A DNA stretch of 40,415 nt, from assembly GCA_900320055.1 (NCBI GenBank), contig ONQS01000022.1, positions 1 through 40,415 on the forward strand, in the 5' to 3' direction. Below the pieces are notes generated by a model, which made no database searches, was not told the origin of the DNA, and was given only the letters and a program-made list of their open reading frames with translations. This stretch comes from an uncultured Prevotellaceae bacterium (lineage in GTDB: Bacteria > Bacteroidota > Bacteroidia > Bacteroidales > Muribaculaceae). Positions within the stretch are counted from its first letter, which is position 1. Each line of letters begins with the position of its first letter. Both the position numbers and the translations under genes were made by a program. Positions 33,438 to 40,415 of the stretch are shown piece after piece.

Positions 33438-36311
33438 TCACCAGTGGCCACTCAGCAGATAATCGATCAGGCTGGTCACATCGTCGATGGTGACGGCCCC
33501 ACTCTGGTCGCAGTCGGCACCCGCCAAGTCGATAGCGCTGCCGTTGCCGCTCAGCAGGTAATCGATCAGGGCTGTCACGTCGTCGATGGTGACACGGCCA
33601 TCGCGGTCCACATCGCCGCGCAGACTTGCAGTCCACTTCTCCACCACCAGGATGCCCTGGCTCAGATAGAGCGTCAGGTTATACTTGCCTGTTGCGATCT
33701 TGAAGGCGTTCTCGCCGGCAACGACATTCAGCGGCGTGCCCAGGCGGGGCTCGCTGATGAGGTAGTCTTTAGAGGTGGCGCCCAGGCGCTTGCCTGCAAT
33801 CTCACTCCACGCCGTGGCCGATGAGGCCAGCGCTGTCGAGAAACTGAAGTAACTGTAGCCGCCATAGGGGTCCACCAGGTCGATGGTCGCGGTATATTTC
33901 TCACCGTTGTCGGTCGTCATCTCGTGGCCGTTGTTGGGAGCCCAACCAGTCGCATTGATGTTGCCCAGCACATAGACGTGCTCATAACCGCTGCTGCCCA
34001 TGCCGCCGTAGCGCTCGGTCACGTCGAGATAGGTATCGGCTGCGGCATAGTTGTAGCCCGTCAGTTCGCTGTTAGGATATATAATGAACGCATCGCGCGC
34101 GAGCGTAAGCGTAGACGTCTGGTTCTCAAAGCCTCCCTGACCGTTGTTGAAGATGACACTCACCTGGTCGGCATCCACATGCAGGCAGTACCACTCGATG
34201 TCATCCACCACGACCTTGTCCAGGCTGCTGACGGCCTTGCCGGGCCAGTTGTCGCCAGTCACGCTACCGCTTGCAGTCCAGGCCCAGATATGGGCATTAG
34301 CCATGCTCGACTTGACATACACGTTAATGCCCGTGGTGGGCGCTGGAGTGATCGTGTAGATGTAGTGCTCGACGTTCTCGACCTGGTCGCCGTTGAGCAC
34401 GCCCACCTTGAGTGTCGTGTTCTCGTCAAAGGTCATCGTCGTCGAGGCAGTCAAGGTGGCGCTAGTGACCGTAGGCTCGCTGCCGTCGGTGGTATAGACC
34501 AGAGTCGTGCCTGCCGCACTCGGCGACACCGTCAGGCTCACGCTGCCCACATAGTTGCCGGCGGCCTTGCTCACCACGGGATAGCCCAGTATGCGGCCGT
34601 CCTTGCCCACATGCCTCCAGTCGATGCCGTTGCTGATGTACAGGTTGTAGCCGTCACCGCCCTGCACCAGGGTGTAACCGCTGGGAGTGCCATTGCCTGT
34701 GGCACCACCCACCTGCAGATACAGATTGCCTCGTGTGCCCTGGGTCTCGATAATGTAACCGCCACCACTCTCACGCTGCGTGAGCAGGGCGCTCTGGTTG
34801 TGGACACCGGCCGCGCGGCGGGCCTTGATGCAGTTATTGATCTCGCTGGCATACACCAGGTAGTGTTTGTAGAAGATACACGGCGTTCCAGGCATGGCCA
34901 GGATAAAGGCGTTGGCGGGCATCACGTTGGTCTTCAGGCAGTCGTAGTTGCCGCTCTGGCCCGTATCGTGGTTGTCGACAAAGGTCACCGAGTAGCGCTG
35001 GTAATCGGGGTCGGCTGCCAGGCCCTTGTCGTTGAGGGCGCTCCACGTGCCGCCGCCAAAGGCCGACTGCATGGGATACTTCAGCGCGAAGTCAAACACG
35101 GCGGTTTGGATGCGGTCGTCCTGCTTGGTGCTATTGAGCCACCAGCGCAGCGTCTCGGCATTGCCGTCCCAATACTCGCCCACCGAGAATGCGGGTTCGC
35201 AAGCCTGGTTATACAGGCCCGTGTAATAGCCCGAATAGCCCTTGCACATGTCGTATCGGAAACCGTCATAGCCCAGTTCCTGCATCAGGTAGCGCTGATA
35301 GGTCTTGACATTTTTCTGCACATTGGCGCTGGTGTGGTCCAGATCGCGGCTGCCGTCAAAGTTTTCTCCCTCGTCGGCCGCTCCGGTAGCGGCATAGCCT
35401 GCTGCCACACACTCATCGGTGCTGCAGATGTCGGCCATCGACCACGTCATGCTGTAGGTCTCGCCCGTGACCGGGCCAGTTACCGTCTCACTGGCCAGGT
35501 CCACCCAGCCGTTCTTGCCGCTCTTGTGATTGATGACCAGGTCCATGATCACGCTGGTGTTGTGACGATGCAGGGTCGAGATCATGTCACGCAACTGAGC
35601 CTCGGTGCCAAACACGCTGTTGTGCTTCAGCCAGTACACGGGCATATAGCCCATGGTCTGAGCCGTGCCGCCCGCATCGATGCTGCCCGAGTTGGGCACC
35701 CACACCACGTCGAAGTACTGTCCCAACTGCTGCGCCTTGTCGGTCAGCGAGGTCCAGCGTGTGGCTTGGTAACTGTCCCAATAGAAGCCTTGCAGCATCA
35801 CGCCACCATACATAGCCGGCCAGCCGCGGCCAGCAACGGTGCCGCCTCCGCTCTCGCGTGTGATAGTGGTGGTTCGGCCTGCCATGTCAACCGTCAGCGA
35901 GTAGGTGCCAGCAGGGATGCGGAACGCCACGTCCACATCCACACCCAGGGCGTTCATCGCGATGGGCTGCCCCAGCATGGTCGGCGTCACCCAGAAGTCT
36001 CCCTGGCTCACAGGGGTCATCCGGTAGGCCTTGATGCCATCCCAATCGCTGCTGCTCGAAGCCAAGCGCGTGGTAAAGGAGAAGTAACTCACCGCGGCAT
36101 CCTCCTCGCTGTGCTCGCCGTTAAAGGTCACCGTGGCCGTAAACAAGTTACCGTCGGTCGTCGTCATCGGCACCCCCACGCTCGGGTTCCAACTGTTGCC
36201 TTGAACCTCGCCCAGGATATAGAGCGCGTCGGTGGCGGCACTGGCAGGGTGAGCCAGTCCACAGGCGACAATCATCAGTAATAGAGTAAAAAGCGTCCGT
36301 AGTTTGGTCAT
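33438..36311 (-). CDS. Secreted multidomain alpha-amylase (GH13) with dockerin-like tail
   Basis: An exported 957-residue starch-degrading enzyme. Signal peptide at about 1-26. Residues 28-152 form a beta module (YILGEVQGNSWNPSVGVPMT) repeated at about 775-895 (YVLGNINATGWAPNNGHEMT), so the catalytic part is flanked by two copies, probably glycan-binding. The GH13 barrel spans about 165-560 with region I DLVINH (257-262), region II GFRYDMCKG (nucleophile D354), region III SVGEYWDG (acid E379) and region IV FVDNHDTG (D446). Then a chitobiase-type domain (TTDGSEPTVTSATL), a CBM26-like starch-binding module (VYVKSSMANAHIWAW...NWPGKAV) and two dockerin-like repeats at about 899-957 ending SGHW. 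All catalytic residues are intact. Not in a Sus locus here. Confidence 0.93.
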   Translation of the reverse strand: MTKLRTLFTLLLMIVACGLAHPASAATDALYILGEVQGNSWNPSVGVPMTTTDGNLFTATVTFNGEHSEEDAAVSYFSFTTRLASSSSDWDGIKAYRMTPVSQGDFWVTPTMLGQPIAMNALGVDVDVAFRIPAGTYSLTVDMAGRTTTITRESGGGTVAGRGWPAMYGGVMLQGFYWDSYQATRWTSLTDKAQQLGQYFDVVWVPNSGSIDAGGTAQTMGYMPVYWLKHNSVFGTEAQLRDMISTLHRHNTSVIMDLVINHKSGKNGWVDLASETVTGPVTGETYSMTWSMADICSTDECVAAGYAATGAADEGENFDGSRDLDHTSANVQKNVKTYQRYLMQELGYDGFRYDMCKGYSGYYTGLYNQACEPAFSVGEYWDGNAETLRWWLNSTKQDDRIQTAVFDFALKYPMQSAFGGGTWSALNDKGLAADPDYQRYSVTFVDNHDTGQSGNYDCLKTNVMPANAFILAMPGTPCIFYKHYLVYASEINNCIKARRAAGVHNQSALLTQRESGGGYIIETQGTRGNLYLQVGGATGNGTPSGYTLVQGGDGYNLYISNGIDWRHVGKDGRILGYPVVSKAAGNYVGSVSLTVSPSAAGTTLVYTTDGSEPTVTSATLTASTTMTFDENTTLKVGVLNGDQVENVEHYIYTITPAPTTGINVYVKSSMANAHIWAWTASGSVTGDNWPGKAVSSLDKVVVDDIEWYCLHVDADQVSVIFNNGQGGFENQTSTLTLARDAFIIYPNSELTGYNYAAADTYLDVTERYGGMGSSGYEHVYVLGNINATGWAPNNGHEMTTDNGEKYTATIDLVDPYGGYSYFSFSTALASSATAWSEIAGKRLGATSKDYLISEPRLGTPLNVVAGENAFKIATGKYNLTLYLSQGILVVEKWTASLRGDVDRDGRVTIDDVTALIDYLLSGNGSAIDLAGADCDQSGAVTIDDVTSLIDYLLSGHW

Positions 36312-36400
36312 AATACTAATCAGATGTCTATATTATAATAGTTTTTTGGTTATTCAGATGGTGAGGGCTGCATGGCTGCCCTGTTGCAGATTCTCGTCCC

Positions 36401-36408
36401 CAAAATTA
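36401..36408 (-). promoter_or_regulatory. Putative -7 element of the amylase gene
   Basis: Minus-strand TAATTTTG; leader about 83 nt containing a small AGGGC/GCCCT hairpin. No clear -33 element. Confidence 0.45.
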
Positions 36409-36567
36409 ATGATTCTTATCGGCATACAGTCACGTATCGGCGCCTAGCACTGCCAAAAAACCGCGCAAACGATTGCACGCCAGCGCCTCACCCACTCCAC
36501 CCTGCCGCCTGGCCCAAACGCCATCAGCCATTTCCACGCGGCTCGCGCTTTTTTTTCTTGCATGAGG

Positions 36568-36599
36568 GTTGCATATCCGCAAAAAATGGTCTACCTTTG
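36568..36599 (+). promoter_or_regulatory. Promoter of the cobalamin riboswitch transcript
   Basis: GTTG at 36568-36571, 20-bp spacer, TACCTTTG at 36592-36599. Transcription would start just before the aptamer. Between 36409 and 36567 nothing else is recognised. Confidence 0.7.
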
Positions 36600-36607
36600 C
36601 AGCCGAA

Positions 36608-36793
36608 AATTTGGTGCTGCGAGCGTCACGCCGTGATGTGTCGCAGATTAAAAGGGAATCAGGTGAGAATCCTGAGCAGACCCGCTGCTGTATATCCCGA
36701 GCCAAGTTGTCACGCATCACATTGCGTCACTGTCCACGCCTGTGGATGGGAAGGCCGCGTGACAATGGGATGAGCCAGAAGACCTGCCAAGTT
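36608..36793 (+). promoter_or_regulatory. Cobalamin (AdoCbl-type) riboswitch
   Basis: Classic conserved blocks in order: AAAAGGGAATCAGGTGAGAA and CCTGAGCAGACCCGCTGCTG (36650-36693), CACTGT (36727-36732), GGGAAGGCCGCG (36748-36759), and the B12 box GAGCCAGAAGACCTGCC (36772-36788). The ends pair AATTTGG/CCAAGTT (36608-36614/36787-36793). It senses cobalamin and controls the corrinoid adenosyltransferase gene downstream. The loop-receptor sequence for the kissing interaction was not mapped in detail. Confidence 0.93.
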
Positions 36794-36852
36794 GGACATA
36801 CTGTTGCTTTGACTCTCGTGGAATAGGGTCGGACAATCAACCATCACAGGCC

Positions 36853-36935
36853 ATGCCTAACCATCTGCCGCACCCTGCTGCGGCGAGGCATTCAGCCATG
36901 CTGCATCATTCTGCAGCGGGTTTCCATCGTTTTTT
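36853..36935 (+). terminator. Probable expression platform of the cobalamin riboswitch
   Basis: Two adjacent hairpins, ATGCCT...GCCGCA/TGCGGC...AGGCAT (36853-36891) and GCTGCA-TCATTC-TGCAGC (36900-36917), followed by GGG, a short spacer and TTTTTT (36930-36935). The arrangement suits ligand-dependent transcription termination, but the U-run is offset from the stem by about 12 nt. Confidence 0.5.
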
Positions 36936-37060
36936 GTTCCCTATCCGCGCCACCGTCAAGGCAATGAGTGACTATTTTGACTGTGTGTGATTGATGTTGT
37001 GTTACATCAATACAATAGTAACATTTTAAATATATAGTAACTTTTTGTTTTTTCGGTAGC

Positions 37061-37115
37061 GCAGTCATGCCGCCCGCAACTGTTTCATTTCTGCCAATAG
37101 GGGCGGCATGACTGC
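37061..37115 (+). promoter_or_regulatory. Perfect 15-bp hairpin in the cobO leader
   Basis: GCAGTCATGCCGCCC / GGGCGGCATGACTGC (37061-37075/37101-37115) with a 25-nt loop, ending 52 bp before the cobO ATG. No U-run follows, so it is not an ordinary terminator; it could protect the mRNA or be part of translational control. The stretch 36936-37060 between the two structures is A/T-rich with no supported gene. Confidence 0.6.
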
Positions 37116-37167
37116 AAAACTGGAGGTTTTTCAAAAAAAAAAGAACGGAGCAATCCGAAACGAGACA

Positions 37168-37701
37168 ATGAACATGACAAAACGTAATTTAGTCACCATC
37201 TACACCGGACACGGCCAGGGCAAGACCACCGCCGCTTGGGGTTTGGCCGTCAAGGCTCTGATCGACGGCAAGGCTGTCTTTATCGGACAGTTTGTCAAGA
37301 GCAACGTGGATCTGGAGAGCAAAATCGCGCAAAAGTATGACCGCCTGCAGGTCGAGCAACTGGGTTTTGAGGGATTTGACGACAGGCAGCCCAACGAGAA
37401 CGACCGCGCCGCGGCTCTCGCCGGCTTGGACCGCTGCAAGACACTGATGGTCAGCGGCATGTTTGACATGATTATTATGGACGACTTGTGCGTCGCCATC
37501 CACTGCGGCCTCATCGGCAAGCAGCAGGTGCTGGACCTGCTCGCACAGCGCCCCGACGGCACCGAGGTCGTCATCACCGGAGCCGATGCGCCACAGTGGC
37601 TCATCGATGCGGCCGACTGCGTCAGCGCCATCAACGAGTTGAAGCACCCGGCCAACGAGAGCGAGGCCTTGCTCTGTGATGCGATAGACAGTAAAAACTA
37701 A
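37168..37701 (+). CDS. cobO: Corrinoid (cob(I)alamin) adenosyltransferase, CobO/BtuR type
   Basis: Transfers the adenosyl group of ATP to cob(I)alamin or its precursors to make the coenzyme form. The ATG at 37168 gives 177 residues, slightly short of E. coli BtuR (196) because the N-terminal arm is reduced; an ATG at 37108 lies inside the leader hairpin and is rejected, and one at 37174 is an alternative. P-loop YTGHGQGKTTAAWG at about 12-25, a Walker-B-like MIIMDDLCVAIHCGL near 105-120, and the family's VVITGADAPQWLIDAAD. It lies 375 bp downstream of the cobalamin riboswitch on the same strand, which supports both calls. Its stop codon is part of a heptanucleotide array. Confidence 0.93.
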   Translation: MNMTKRNLVTIYTGHGQGKTTAAWGLAVKALIDGKAVFIGQFVKSNVDLESKIAQKYDRLQVEQLGFEGFDDRQPNENDRAAALAGLDRCKTLMVSGMFDMIIMDDLCVAIHCGLIGKQQVLDLLAQRPDGTEVVITGADAPQWLIDAADCVSAINELKHPANESEALLCDAIDSKN

Positions 37702-37726
37702 CAACTAAAAACTAACAACTAAAAAC
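37693..37726. repeat. Heptanucleotide array at the end of cobO
   Basis: Alternating AAAAACT / AACAACT-type seven-base units. The array includes the last codons and TAA stop of cobO, so the repeat has grown into, or supplied, the gene's end. Confidence 0.75.
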
Positions 37727-37733
37727 TTTATAG

Positions 37734-37741
37734 TACCTTTG
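37734..37741 (+). promoter_or_regulatory. Putative -7 element of the HAD phosphatase gene
   Basis: TACCTTTG, 24 bp before the ATG; the place of the -33 element is taken by the heptanucleotide array and shows no TTTG. Confidence 0.55.
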
Positions 37742-37765
37742 TGGCGCAATTAAGACGACACAGAC

Positions 37766-38434
37766 ATGAAGAAGTTGGTGATTTTTGATCTGGACGGCAC
37801 GCTGCTCAACACCATCGAGGATTTGGGACAAGCCGCCAACTATGCCCTCGAGCGTAACGGCTATGCGACACACAGCATGGCCAGTTACCCCTATTTTGTA
37901 GGCAATGGTGTGAGGCGGCTCATGACCCGCGTGCTGCCCGAGGACGCCCGCGACGACGAGAACGTGGATCGCGTGTTGGGCGACTTCATCGAGTACTACG
38001 ACGAGCACTGCATCGACTTCACCAAGCCCTACAACGGCATGCCCGAACTGCTGCAGGACCTGCGCGACATGGGCGTGGCCATGGCGGTCGCCAGCAACAA
38101 GTACCAGAAGGCTGTGTCCAAGATCATCCCCCACTACTTCCCCGACATCGACTTTGTCGCCATCGAGGGCCAGAAGGAGGGCGTCAACGTCAAGCCCGAC
38201 CCCTCGATCGTCTTCTCGATTCTGGCCAAGACCAAGATGGCCAAGGCCGATTGCCTGTATGTGGGCGACAGCGGCGTGGACATGGAGACAGCACGGCGCG
38301 CCTGCATCGACTCGGTGGGCGTGACCTGGGGATTCCGCAGCAAGAAGGAACTCGTCGAGTACCATGCCAACGCCATTGTGGGCAACCCAATCGACATCCT
38401 CGACATCGTCGAGAACGGCATCCGCATCAGTTAG
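37766..38434 (+). CDS. HAD-superfamily phosphatase, phosphoglycolate phosphatase-like
   Basis: A 222-residue cytoplasmic phosphatase of HAD subfamily I with an alpha-helical cap. Motif I FDLDGTLLNT (nucleophile D8, acid/base D10), motif II VASNK (S near 110), motif III lysine in VNVKPDPSIV, and motif IV LYVGDSGVDMETARRA (acidic pair). Length and the VGNGVRRLMTRVLP cap segment match the Gph/PGP branch that detoxifies 2-phosphoglycolate, but the substrate range of this group is wide, so the activity is provisional. It has its own promoter candidate and is separated from the following transporter by 92 bp. Confidence 0.88.
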   Translation: MKKLVIFDLDGTLLNTIEDLGQAANYALERNGYATHSMASYPYFVGNGVRRLMTRVLPEDARDDENVDRVLGDFIEYYDEHCIDFTKPYNGMPELLQDLRDMGVAMAVASNKYQKAVSKIIPHYFPDIDFVAIEGQKEGVNVKPDPSIVFSILAKTKMAKADCLYVGDSGVDMETARRACIDSVGVTWGFRSKKELVEYHANAIVGNPIDILDIVENGIRIS

Positions 38435-38526
38435 ATGCCGCCTGCCGGCACTCGGACTGGCCGCTATACGCCACTGGACATAAACAACACTATCACCTGA
38501 ATCTGAAAACTGAAGACTAGCAACAT

Positions 38527-40212
38527 ATGAACTGGCTAACTGAACTATTCATCGGCAACAGTGTGGCACACACCCTGATCGTGTATGCCATCGTGATCGC
38601 CATCGGCGTTATCCTAGGCAAGGTCAAGATATTCGGCATCTCGCTGGGAGCCACCTTTGTCCTGTTTTGCGGCATCCTGGTGGGGCATCTCGGCGTGGAG
38701 GTTGATCCCGCTACACTCAAGTTTATACAAGAGTTCGGCCTCATCCTGTTCATCTTCTCCATCGGTCTGCAGGTAGGTCCCAGTTTCTTCTCCTCGTTCA
38801 AGCACGAGGGCATCCAACTCAACGGTCTGGCCATGCTCATCGTGGGACTGAACGTGGCTGTGGCACTCGCCATCTACTTCATCGCCGGCAACATCACCAT
38901 CACCGACCTGGTGGGCGTCATGAGCGGCGCCGTGACCAACACGCCTGGTCTGGGTGCAGCCCAGCAGGCCCTGATCGAGACCACCCCCGACACCGCCTCG
39001 GGTCTCAACGAGTCGATGTCGCTGGGTTATGCCGCCGCCTATCCCCTGGGTGTGATCGGCATCATCCTGTCGATGGTCATCGTCAAGTTATTGTTCAAGA
39101 TCAATGTTGACAAGGAGATCGAGGACATCGAGCATGAGAAGGAAGACAGCCAACTCAAGCCTCACGTGATCACCTATCAGGTGACCAACAGGCTCATCTA
39201 TGACATCCCCATCACCCGCCTGCATAGCATCATCGACCACAACTTCACCATCTCGCGCCTCAAGCGCGCCGACGGCACGGTCGAGATTCCGCAGGGCGAG
39301 ACCATCATCCGCAAGGACGACGTGCTGCGCATCGTCATGAGCGCTCACGATCAGGACATCTTCGACGCCATCATCGGTCCGCACGTCGACTTTGACTGGC
39401 AACTCGAGACCGCCCCCAAGGGCATCGTGAGCAAGCGCATCGTCATCACTCAGAACGACATCAACGGTCGCAAGATCGGCTCCATACGCCTGCACGAGGG
39501 TTATAAGGTCAACGTTACCCGCATCTACCGTGCCGGTGTCGAACTGCTGGCCAGCCCCAACCTGTCGCTGCAAGTCGGCGACCGCCTGACGGTGGTGGGA
39601 CGTGAGGAGGATGTGGACCGCTTGGGACGCCGCATGGGCGACTCCTACAAGCGACTGGACCACCCCAACCTGTTCACCATGTTCATCGGCATCTTCCTCG
39701 GCATCCTGGTAGGCTCCATTCCCATCATGCTGCCGGGCATGTCGGTGCCCATGAAACTCGGCCTCGCCGGTGGTCCCCTGGTTGTCGCCATCCTTATCGG
39801 CCGCTACGGCCACAAGGCCAAACTGGTCACCTACACCAGCACGGCCGCCAGCCTGATGCTGCGAGAACTGGGATTGTGCCTGTTTCTGGCATCAGTGGGC
39901 ATCGCCGCCGGCGGGCGCTTCGTCTCGACCATCCTGAGCGCCAACGGTGCCATGTGGGTCCTCTACGGATTCCTGATCACCATCATTCCGCTGCTGATTA
40001 CCGTGGTCGTGGCACGGGGCAAGTTCCGCCTCAACTACTGCACCATCATGGGCCTCGTGGCTGGCGCGACAACCGACCCTCCCGCCCTGGGATATGCCAA
40101 CACCACAGCCGGCAACGACGCCCCCGCCGTCGCCTATGCCACGGTCTATCCCTTGACGATGTTTATGCGCGTCCTCATCGCCGAACTCATCATCATCTTT
40201 GCCGTCGCCTAG
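38527..40212 (+). CDS. Putative transporter, AspT/YidE (AAE) family
   Basis: A 561-residue inner-membrane protein of the aspartate:alanine exchanger type. Two hydrophobic halves (about 10-190 and 380-560, each with 5-6 membrane segments) surround a soluble middle with two TrkA-C-like regulatory domains (about 205-375; PITRLHSIIDHNFTISRLKR and RIVITQNDINGRKIGSIRLH). The two halves carry similar motifs, GAVTNTPGLGAAQQAL and GATTDPPALGYANTTAGNDA, the usual internal repeat of this family. Length is typical for YidE/YbjL. Substrate unknown; in AspT it is aspartate/alanine. No decarboxylase gene is adjacent. An array-like GAAAACTGAAGACTAGCAAC run precedes its ATG. Confidence 0.9.
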   Translation: MNWLTELFIGNSVAHTLIVYAIVIAIGVILGKVKIFGISLGATFVLFCGILVGHLGVEVDPATLKFIQEFGLILFIFSIGLQVGPSFFSSFKHEGIQLNGLAMLIVGLNVAVALAIYFIAGNITITDLVGVMSGAVTNTPGLGAAQQALIETTPDTASGLNESMSLGYAAAYPLGVIGIILSMVIVKLLFKINVDKEIEDIEHEKEDSQLKPHVITYQVTNRLIYDIPITRLHSIIDHNFTISRLKRADGTVEIPQGETIIRKDDVLRIVMSAHDQDIFDAIIGPHVDFDWQLETAPKGIVSKRIVITQNDINGRKIGSIRLHEGYKVNVTRIYRAGVELLASPNLSLQVGDRLTVVGREEDVDRLGRRMGDSYKRLDHPNLFTMFIGIFLGILVGSIPIMLPGMSVPMKLGLAGGPLVVAILIGRYGHKAKLVTYTSTAASLMLRELGLCLFLASVGIAAGGRFVSTILSANGAMWVLYGFLITIIPLLITVVVARGKFRLNYCTIMGLVAGATTDPPALGYANTTAGNDAPAVAYATVYPLTMFMRVLIAELIIIFAVA

Positions 40213-40262
40213 CAAGGCAGATCACAACTTCCCACTCATAACCCAACCGATAAATTACACAG

Positions 40263-40397
40263 ATGAAAAGTAAACGATATCGTTTCCAACCGCTCGACAA
40301 GTTGATTACAAAACAAGAAAGACAAGAAAGACAAGGTCACATCGCAAAGATCAATCAGAATGGGCAGCAGACGCCTGAAAGGCGGCCATCTGAGTAA
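40263..40397 (+). CDS. Small basic ORF, uncertain
   Basis: A 44-codon ORF, ATG to TAA, 50 bp after the transporter gene on the same strand. The product is strongly basic and hydrophilic (MKSKRYRFQPLDKLITKQER at the start), with Gln/Glu/Arg-rich sequence, no signal peptide and no membrane segment. I do not recognise it. It could be a real small protein co-transcribed with the transporter, or chance; no promoter or terminator was seen before the window ends. Confidence 0.3.
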   Translation: MKSKRYRFQPLDKLITKQERQERQGHIAKINQNGQQTPERRPSE

Positions 40398-40415
40398 CCC
40401 GCAGTAAATCAGGCT

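Noticed and set aside
33924-36281. A 785-codon open frame on the plus strand opposite the amylase gene
   Set aside because: Antisense shadow of the GC-rich amylase gene, which has intact GH13 motifs and a signal peptide; the shadow product is His/Ala/Arg-rich without motifs.
36892-37134. An 80-codon minus-strand frame between the riboswitch and cobO
   Set aside because: Runs through A/T-rich leader and hairpins, no promoter, no motif.

Overview
The window looks like a chromosomal piece of a Bacteroidales gut or oral anaerobe, most likely Muribaculaceae or a Prevotella relative. Evidence: repeated matches to the Bacteroidetes sigma-ABfr promoter (TTTG near -33, TAnnTTTG near -7), almost no Shine-Dalgarno sequences, an Oar-type TonB receptor with a BACON lipoprotein partner, PorT-type outer membrane proteins, secreted proteins ending in dockerin-like repeats, and a menaquinone-type anaerobic GlpABC. 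The family assignment is inference; no 16S or marker search was possible.

Layout. 1-3.9 kb: the end of a phage-derived module running leftward out of the window (terminase large subunit plus a likely virion protein). 4-8.6 kb: two diverged secreted paralogues with dockerin-like tails, a DJ-1/PfpI protein, palindromic intergenic repeats and heptanucleotide arrays, then tRNA-Val. 8.8-11.2 kb: two outer-membrane beta-barrel proteins and ApbE. 11.4-21.6 kb: a DeoR/GlpR-type repressor divergent from a six-gene glycerol-3-phosphate operon (glpA-glpB-glpC-glpT-glpQ-porin) closed by a strong terminator. The order suggests a complete route: a porin admits glycerophosphodiesters, a lipoprotein phosphodiesterase frees glycerol-3-phosphate, GlpT imports it and GlpABC oxidises it to dihydroxyacetone phosphate. 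No glycerol kinase is present or needed. 21.7-26 kb: a secreted protein with a T9SS-like C-terminus, an alanine/sodium symporter, the small SRP RNA, and an ATP-grasp enzyme. 26-32.4 kb: a nucleotide pyrophosphatase/phosphodiesterase, a BACON/OB-fold lipoprotein and an Oar-like TonB receptor, all on the minus strand. 32.7-36.3 kb: ruvC and a multidomain GH13 amylase with a dockerin-like tail. 36.5-40.2 kb: a cobalamin riboswitch, corrinoid adenosyltransferase, a HAD phosphatase and an AspT/YidE-type transporter.

The most interesting material is non-coding. (1) The glp operon mRNA is predicted to begin inside a nearly continuous ~98-nt hairpin that also contains a 24-codon ORF. (2) The TonB receptor has a ~235-nt leader with a folded upstream part, a textbook intrinsic terminator and a competing antiterminator pairing, so it is a candidate riboswitch or attenuator that I cannot assign to a known class. 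(3) A family of palindromic MITE-like repeats lies in a constant orientation downstream of genes. (4) The glpR-glpA intergenic region carries a cluster of AACGAAA-type boxes that look like repressor operators.
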